Both the position numbers and the translations under genes were made by a program. A model generated the notes under the pieces. The model had not been told where the DNA came from. It made no database searches and worked only from the letters and a program-made list of their open reading frames with translations. Shown here piece after piece: positions 16,452-21,864 of a stretch of DNA of 21,864 nucleotides. The DNA comes from Betaproteobacteria bacterium (GTDB lineage: Bacteria; Pseudomonadota; Gammaproteobacteria; Burkholderiales; SG8-41), in NCBI GenBank assembly GCA_023266245.1, contig JAHFRO010000040.1, positions 1 to 21,864 of the forward strand, read 5' to 3'. The stretch's first letter is position 1. Every line of letters begins with the position of its first letter.

Positions 16452-16453
16452 CA

Positions 16454-16536
16454 AGGATTCAGGATTCGGGTTTCAGGATTCAGGGAAAACCGTCATGCGC
16501 GATTTCCTGAATCCTGGCTCCTGGATCCTGAATCCT
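16454..16536. repeat. Inverted heptamer arrays filling the pilC-pilD gap
   Basis: AGGATTC-type heptamers occupy 16454-16481 and their opposite-strand form, CCTGAAT-type, occupies 16506-16536. Together they take up nearly all of the 88 bases between the pilC stop and the pilD start. As RNA they could fold into one long imperfect hairpin. Confidence 0.85.
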
Positions 16537-16539
16537 GCC

Positions 16540-17772
16540 TTAAACCGCCTGGCCCATCTTGAAGATGGGCAGATACATGGCGATCACCAGGCCGCCGATC
16601 AGCACGCCGAGCACCACCATGATCATCGGCTCCATCAGGCTCGTGAGCGCGTCGACCGCGTCGTCCACTTCCTGCTCGTAGAAGTCGGCGACCTTGGACA
16701 GCATGGCGTCGAGCGAACCGGATTCCTCGCCGATCGCCGTCATCTGGAGCACCATGTTGGGGAAGACCTCGGTGCCCTGCATCGCCGAGGTGAGGCTGGA
16801 GCCGGTAGCCACCTCGCTTTGAATCTTCTTGGTGGCTACATAGTATTCGTAGTTGCCGGAAGCACCGGCCACCGAGTCGAGCGCCTCGACCAGCGGCACG
16901 CCGGCGGCGAACATGGTGGAAAGCGTGCGCGTCCAGCGCGCGATCGACGATTTGCGCACCAGATCGCCGAACACCGGCATCCGCAGCATCAGCCGGTCCA
17001 TGAAGATCTGCATCTTCACGGAACGCTTCCAGGTATAGAAAAAGAACCAGATCCCGAAGCCGATGCCGCCGAAGATCGCGTACCAGTACTGCACGAAGAA
17101 ATCCGACATCGCCATCACTATCAGCGTCGGGGCTGGCAGGTCGGCGCCGAAGCTCGCGAACACCGACTTGAAGGCGGGAATCACGAAAATCATGATCACC
17201 GCCGTGATCGCGAACGCCACCACGATAATGGCGATCGGATAGAACATCGCCGACTTGATCTTGCTCTTGATGGCGAGAATCTTCTCCTTGTAGGTGGCGA
17301 GCCGGTCGAGCAGGGTGTCGAGAATACCGGCGGCCTCGCCCGCGCCCACCAGGTTGCAGAACAGCGCATCGAAATACAGCGGGTGCTTTTCGAACGCCTG
17401 CCTCAGGCTGGAGCCGGTTTCCACATCGGTCTTGACGTCGAGCAGCAGCCTCGACACCGACGGGTTGCTGTGGCCCTTGCTGACGATGTCGAAGGCCTGC
17501 AACAGCGGAACGCCCGACTTCATCATGGTCGCCAGCTGCCGCGTAAACAGCGCGATGTCCTTCTCGGTGATCGAGCTACCGCCGCCCAGCCGCTGTTTCT
17601 TGACCCCGGCGACCTTGATGCCCTGGCGGCGCAGAACGGCGTTGACTTGGGCTTCTCCGCTCGCGCGCATCTCGCCGCGCACGGTTTTGCCGGTCTTATC
17701 CTGGCCGACCCAAGTGAAGTTGAATTCCTTGACGTCCGGCTTCTTTGCTAGCGCAGCGGCTGCAGTTGCCAT
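16540..17772 (-). CDS. pilC: Type IV pilus inner-membrane platform protein PilC
   Basis: PilC is the polytopic platform on which the assembly ATPase PilB acts. The 410 residues contain two T2SSF repeats: the first around 'LFTRQLATMMKSGVPLLQAF' and 'GSSLRQAFEKHP', the second around 'RWTRTLSTMFAAGVPLVEAL' and 'GSSLTSAMQGTEVFP'. Membrane helices are at about 180-200, 225-245 and 375-400, the last being 'MIMVVLGVLIGGLVIAMYLP'. GGGGGA lies seven bases before the ATG on the minus strand. pilB, usually just upstream, is absent; a CorC-type gene sits there instead. Confidence 0.97.
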   Translation of the reverse strand: MATAAAALAKKPDVKEFNFTWVGQDKTGKTVRGEMRASGEAQVNAVLRRQGIKVAGVKKQRLGGGSSITEKDIALFTRQLATMMKSGVPLLQAFDIVSKGHSNPSVSRLLLDVKTDVETGSSLRQAFEKHPLYFDALFCNLVGAGEAAGILDTLLDRLATYKEKILAIKSKIKSAMFYPIAIIVVAFAITAVIMIFVIPAFKSVFASFGADLPAPTLIVMAMSDFFVQYWYAIFGGIGFGIWFFFYTWKRSVKMQIFMDRLMLRMPVFGDLVRKSSIARWTRTLSTMFAAGVPLVEALDSVAGASGNYEYYVATKKIQSEVATGSSLTSAMQGTEVFPNMVLQMTAIGEESGSLDAMLSKVADFYEQEVDDAVDALTSLMEPMIMVVLGVLIGGLVIAMYLPIFKMGQAV

Positions 17773-17826
17773 GGAGATCCCCCAATTGCCCTATTGAACC
17801 AAGAGGTTAGGAGTACTTGTTAACAA

Positions 17827-17855
17827 ATGATGCACGTCCCGCGCGTCTTTGTAAA
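17827..17855 (-). promoter_or_regulatory. Possible promoter for pilC
   Basis: On the minus strand TTTACA (17855-17850) and CATCAT (17832-17827) are 17 bases apart, in the gap before pilC. The -10 match is poor. Confidence 0.25.
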
Positions 17856-17894
17856 GCCTAATTTTCAACGGTGCGCACAGGCTGTCCCGTTGCC

Positions 17895-19160
17895 TCAGCC
17901 GGTGGTCGGCGGGAAAACCCGTACCGCTTTCACCACCCGGTCCTGGGTCTGGACGATTTCCAGCGGGTAACCGGCGATCCTGACGCTGGTATTGGGCTCG
18001 GGGATGTCCTGCAGGTACTCGAGGATCAGGCCGTTCAGCGTCTTCGGTCCGTCGAGCGGGAAACTGAAGCCGAGCTTGCGGTTGAGTTCGCGCAACAACG
18101 TGGCGCCTTCCACCCGGTAGCTGCCGTCGGCCAGCTTGACGAAGCCGCCGGTCTGCAGTGGCGAGTGGGTCGTGAATTCGCCGATGATCTCCTCGAGGAT
18201 GTCCTCGAGCGTAACCAGCCCCATGAGCTCCCCGTACTCGTCCACCACCAGGCTGACGCGGTCCTGGTGCTCCTGGAAGTTCTGCAGCTGGGAGAACAGC
18301 GGCGTGCCGGCGGGCACGAAGTACGGCTCGCGGATGATCTCACGCAGCTTGTCCGTGGTGAGTTCCTCGTTCTGCACCAGGTTGAGCACACTGCGCACCT
18401 GCAGGGTGCCCACCACCTCGTCCAGGTGGCCCTGGTGGACGAGCAGCCGCCGATGATGGGCGGTGGCGATCTGCTGCTGGATTTCTTCGAGAGGGGCGTC
18501 GAGGTCGATTGACTCGATCTGGCTGCGCGGCACCATCACGTCGTTGACCGTGATCGCCTCGAGGTCGAAGAGGTTCAACAGGATGCTCTGGTGCTTCTGC
18601 GGCAGGTACCCCGCTTCCAGCACCAGCATGCGCAGCTCCTCCAGCGTCAGCGTATGCGCGCCTTCGGGCCGCGGTTTGAGCCGTATCATCCACAGCAGCG
18701 GCTGAACGAACAGGTTGACGAACCACATTACCGGCCGCGCCAGCTTGAGCAGCGGCGCCAGCACAAAGCTCGACGGCAGCGCGATCATTTCCGGATACGT
18801 AGCGCCCACCACCTTGGGCGTGATCTCGCTGAACACCAGGATCGCGAACGCCGCCGCGGTGGTCGCGACAAACAGCGCCCACTGGCTGTGCCCGAGGTAT
18901 CGGCTGGCGATTTCGCCCACCAGCAGCGCCGCTGCGGCATTGATCACGGTGTTGCCGAGCAGCACCACGCCGAGCAACCGGTCGGTGTGCGCGAGCAGCT
19001 GCGTGGTGAGCTGCGCGCCGCGATGGCCCGCTTGGGTCAGGTGCCGCAACCGGTAGCGGTTGAGCGCCATCATACTGGTTTCAGAAATCGCGAAAAAGCC
19101 GGAGAAAGCCAGTAGAACGGCTAACGCCACGAAGAGTGTTGATAACGGGATCGCTTCCAC
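17895..19160 (-). CDS. HlyC/CorC-family (CNNM-type) transporter, YfjD/CorB-like
   Basis: The 421-residue protein has an N-terminal DUF21 (CNNM) membrane domain with about four helices ('LFVALAVLLAFSGFFAISETS', 'LLGVVLLGNTVINAAAALLVG'), then a CBS pair beginning at 'VNDVMVPRSQIESID' and including 'VSLVVDEYGELMGLVTLEDILEEI', and a C-terminal CorC/HlyC domain. Family members are linked to magnesium and cobalt transport or efflux; the ion here is unproven. The start is a GTG at 19160, which gives the conserved N-terminus, with no clear Shine-Dalgarno sequence. In E. coli the same two genes, ypjD and yfjD, also lie beside ffh, so the neighbourhood is old. Confidence 0.93.
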   Translation of the reverse strand: MEAIPLSTLFVALAVLLAFSGFFAISETSMMALNRYRLRHLTQAGHRGAQLTTQLLAHTDRLLGVVLLGNTVINAAAALLVGEIASRYLGHSQWALFVATTAAAFAILVFSEITPKVVGATYPEMIALPSSFVLAPLLKLARPVMWFVNLFVQPLLWMIRLKPRPEGAHTLTLEELRMLVLEAGYLPQKHQSILLNLFDLEAITVNDVMVPRSQIESIDLDAPLEEIQQQIATAHHRRLLVHQGHLDEVVGTLQVRSVLNLVQNEELTTDKLREIIREPYFVPAGTPLFSQLQNFQEHQDRVSLVVDEYGELMGLVTLEDILEEIIGEFTTHSPLQTGGFVKLADGSYRVEGATLLRELNRKLGFSFPLDGPKTLNGLILEYLQDIPEPNTSVRIAGYPLEIVQTQDRVVKAVRVFPPTTG

Positions 19161-19200
19161 GGGTGATGTCGTGCGGTAGTGGGGGAAAATCCAGTATCGG

Positions 19201-19229
19201 AGCCGTCCTTGACACTGTCAAGGACGGCT
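19201..19229. repeat. Perfect 14-base-arm inverted repeat between ypjD and the CorC-type gene
   Basis: AGCCGTCCTTGACA at 19201-19214 is inverted at 19216-19229 around one base. It would form a very stable hairpin on either strand. No T-run follows directly, so it is not a standard terminator; it could slow transcription or serve as a protein-binding palindrome. Confidence 0.8.
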
Positions 19230-19230
19230 T

Positions 19231-19308
19231 AGGAATGAGGAATTAGGATTGAGGATTGAAGCAATTACGCTCCGAACCCAATCCTCGATCCTGAATATAA
19301 GTAATCCT
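19231..19308. repeat. Inverted AGGATTG-type heptamer arrays next to the ypjD stop
   Basis: Four in-register heptamers of consensus AGGATTG fill 19231-19258. Opposite-strand units (CAATCCT, CGATCCT) lie at 19279-19292, and a further TAATCCT at 19302-19308 overlaps the ypjD stop codon. This is the same architecture as at the pilC-pilD and ATPase-Nudix junctions. Confidence 0.75.
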
Positions 19309-20137
19309 AGACTCTGCCTAGGATGACTTCCAGCACGAACTTGCTGCCGAGGTAGGCGAGCACCAGCATGAGAAACCCGGTGAGCGTCCAGCGCACCGCG
19401 ACGCGCCCGCGCCAGCCGTAGACGTGACGGCCCCCGAGCAGGAGCGCGAAGATGATCCAGGAGAGCACGCCGAACACCGTCTTGTGGTTGAACTTCGCGG
19501 CGCGCCCGAACAACTCCTCCGAGAACACCACGCCGCTCGCAAGCGTCGCCGTGAGCAGGATGAATCCCGCCCAGATGATGCGGAAGAGCAGCGTTTCCAT
19601 CGTGAGCAGCGGCGGCAGCTGTCGCAGCGCCGGCGGCAGCGTGCCATCATGCAGCCGCCGCTCGAGCAGCGCCATCAGCAACACGTGCAGGGAGGCGATG
19701 GTGAACAGGCTGTAGGCGAGCATCGCGATCAGCAGGTGGATCTTGAACACTATGAAATCGGTGTTGGGCAGCGGTTTGACCGACGGAAATACCGCCGGCA
19801 GCAGCGAAGCTGCCGCCGCGATCGGCAGCACCAGCGACTGCAAGCCGTCGAGGCGGTAGAAGAAGTTGCCGAGCCAGTAGATCAGCACGGTCAACCACAG
19901 GATCGCTGATACGGCGTTACCGACACCGAGATGCAGTCCATCGTGCGCGAACGCGGCGCGCGCGAGCAGCACGGTGTGCAGCCCGAGCGGCGCCAGCACC
20001 GCGTAATGCTCGATCACGTTGAAGGATGTGCTTGCCGCCGGAGCATCTCCCGCGGGAGTCCAGCGCGCGCGCCAGAAGTAAAATGCGAGCCCCGCGTAGA
20101 GCAGTGCGTTGACGAGATACGGTAGAATTTCCGGCAC
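19307..20137 (-). CDS. ypjD: CcsA/YpjD-family inner-membrane protein (cytochrome c assembly type)
   Basis: The 276 residues form about eight hydrophobic helices with the CcsA-family pattern: 'FKIHLLIAMLAYSLFTIASLHVLLM' and 'AKFNHKTVFGVLSWIIFALLLGGRHVYGWRG', whose histidines are the likely haem-contacting residues in true CcsA proteins. YpjD homologues beside ffh have no firmly established role, so cytochrome c assembly is a family label and not a proven job. The start is a GTG at 20137. The last codons and the stop (CTA at 19307-19309 on plus) overlap a short inverted repeat (ATCCTAG, 19304-19310, and CTAGGAT, 19318-19324). It diverges from ffh across 28 bases. Confidence 0.9.
   Translation of the reverse strand: MPEILPYLVNALLYAGLAFYFWRARWTPAGDAPAASTSFNVIEHYAVLAPLGLHTVLLARAAFAHDGLHLGVGNAVSAILWLTVLIYWLGNFFYRLDGLQSLVLPIAAAASLLPAVFPSVKPLPNTDFIVFKIHLLIAMLAYSLFTIASLHVLLMALLERRLHDGTLPPALRQLPPLLTMETLLFRIIWAGFILLTATLASGVVFSEELFGRAAKFNHKTVFGVLSWIIFALLLGGRHVYGWRGRVAVRWTLTGFLMLVLAYLGSKFVLEVILGRV
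20123..20128 (+). promoter_or_regulatory. Possible -10 box for ffh
   Basis: TAGAAT at 20123-20128 lies 37 bases before the ffh ATG, inside the 5' end of ypjD on the other strand. No good -35 is seen. Confidence 0.35.
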
Positions 20138-20165
20138 GTTCTGAGTCTACACCAACCCGGCACCG

Positions 20166-21518
<1,353 letters not shown>

Positions 21519-21549
21519 CGATGAGCGGGGTACAGCCCCCGAGGGAGCT

Positions 21550-21600
21550 GGTGACTTTCTTTTGCTCGCCCAAAAGAAAGTCACCAGCCCTTCAGGGCTG
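21550..21600. repeat. Palindromic intergenic repeat, copy 2
   Basis: GGTGACTTTCTTTTG (21550-21564) is inverted at 21571-21585 around CTCGCC and followed by CAGCCC-TTCA-GGGCTG (21585-21600). It matches the copy at 13412-13460 apart from one extra T-A pair and a loop change. As the first structure after the ffh stop it may also act in transcript ending. Confidence 0.8.
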
Positions 21601-21616
21601 CACCCTATTCAATCAG

Positions 21617-21751
21617 CTATTTGAGGCTGAAGCCTTTCTCACGGATAAACGCGCCGAAATCGGCGTGCTCGGGCACTGAGTACTGGCGCGCCTTATCGGT
21701 CGACCGGCCGCCAAACTCCTCCTTGCCTGGAAGGGAAAAACTAGCGTAAAA
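21617..21751 (-). other. Possible 3' remnant of an unknown gene between ffh and rpsP
   Basis: The minus strand is open from 21751 to a TAG at 21617-21619 and reads 'SLPGKEEFGGRSTDKARQYS', then 'VPEHADFGAFIREKGFSLK'. Codon third positions are rich in G and C like the real genes. There is no ATG before it, and a TGA closes the frame at 21754, so it would be only the end of a gene. I do not recognise a family. It overlaps the rpsP promoter. Confidence 0.22.
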
Positions 21752-21752
21752 T
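21723..21752 (+). promoter_or_regulatory. Probable sigma-70 promoter for rpsP
   Basis: TTGCCT at 21723-21728 and TAAAAT at 21747-21752 are 18 bases apart. Transcription would start about 25 bases before the rpsP ATG. The -10 matches five of six consensus bases. Confidence 0.6.
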
Positions 21753-21785
21753 CACGCACTTTCCGCATTCCGGACTGGAAAAAAT

Positions 21786-21864
21786 ATGGTTGTGATCCGT
21801 CTTGCCCGCGGCGGCGCCAAGAAACGCCCGTTTTTTAACCTGGTCGTAGCCGATTCGCGCCGCG
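21786..21864 (+). CDS. rpsP: 30S ribosomal protein S16, N-terminal part (cut by window end)
   Basis: The first 26 codons read 'MVVIRLARGGAKKRPFFNLV' and then 'VADSRR', the conserved S16 N-terminus. S16 is a small primary assembly protein of the 30S subunit. In many proteobacteria rpsP heads an operon with rimM, trmD and rplS, which would lie beyond the window. A probable promoter lies 33 bases upstream. The ribosome binding site is weak (TGGAAAA). Confidence 0.96.
   Translation, partial: MVVIRLARGGAKKRPFFNLVVADSRR

Noticed and set aside
16454..16536. The heptamer arrays as a CRISPR array
   Set aside because: The units are only seven bases with no spacers and no cas genes nearby.
16495..17751. 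A 418-residue plus-strand frame opposite pilC
   Set aside because: Shadow of pilC, rich in His, Arg and Glu without a family pattern.

Overview
The window is about 22 kb of GC-rich chromosomal DNA from a betaproteobacterium. The evidence is gene order and protein type: the tail of the division and cell-wall cluster (ftsQ-ftsA-ftsZ-lpxC) leads through a DciA-type helicase loader and an M23 peptidase to secA. The run pilC-pilD-coaE-zapD-yacG and the block ypjD/corC next to ffh-rpsP are also typical of the group. I cannot name the genus. Almost every protein gene is a conserved housekeeping gene; the unusual material lies between the genes.

Layout. Bases 1-3907 (+) hold ftsQ (3' end), ftsA, ftsZ and lpxC. 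At 4121-4567 (-) dciA converges on lpxC and diverges, with a 21-base gap, from an M23 peptidase gene at 4589-5506 (+). A strong intrinsic terminator follows the peptidase and ends only five bases before the secA start codon (5572-8394, +). Bases 8395-9180 contain no gene. They hold a roughly 418-bp element with 22-bp terminal inverted repeats and several nested inverted blocks, then a second cluster of short repeats. A small protein of unknown function (9181-9408), argJ, a DUF815 AAA ATPase and a MutT-ThiE fusion follow on +. An ORF6N-domain gene (12741-13334) looks accessory and is followed by about 550 bp of repeats containing a frameshifted small gene. From 13881 to 17772 the minus strand carries pilC, pilD, coaE, zapD and yacG (listed in transcription order). 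From 17895 to 20137 it carries ypjD and a CorC/HlyC-type transporter gene. ffh (+) diverges from ypjD, and the window ends inside rpsP.

How the genes work together. FtsQ, FtsA, FtsZ and ZapD act at the division ring. LpxC commits precursor to lipid A, and the M23 protein probably acts on the peptidoglycan. SecA and Ffh drive post- and co-translational protein export. PilC and PilD belong to type IV pilus assembly. CoaE, ArgJ and the Nudix protein are metabolic or housekeeping enzymes.

The main unexpected features are four. First, the nested inverted-repeat element lies between secA and argJ. Second, short tandem repeats, mostly of seven bases, lie at many gene junctions, often as inverted pairs, and at one junction they supply coding sequence and a start codon. 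Third, the terminator abuts the secA start codon and no Shine-Dalgarno sequence is visible. Fourth, two copies of one 17-base palindrome lie inside the ORF6N gene. All calls come from reading the sequence; no database search was run.
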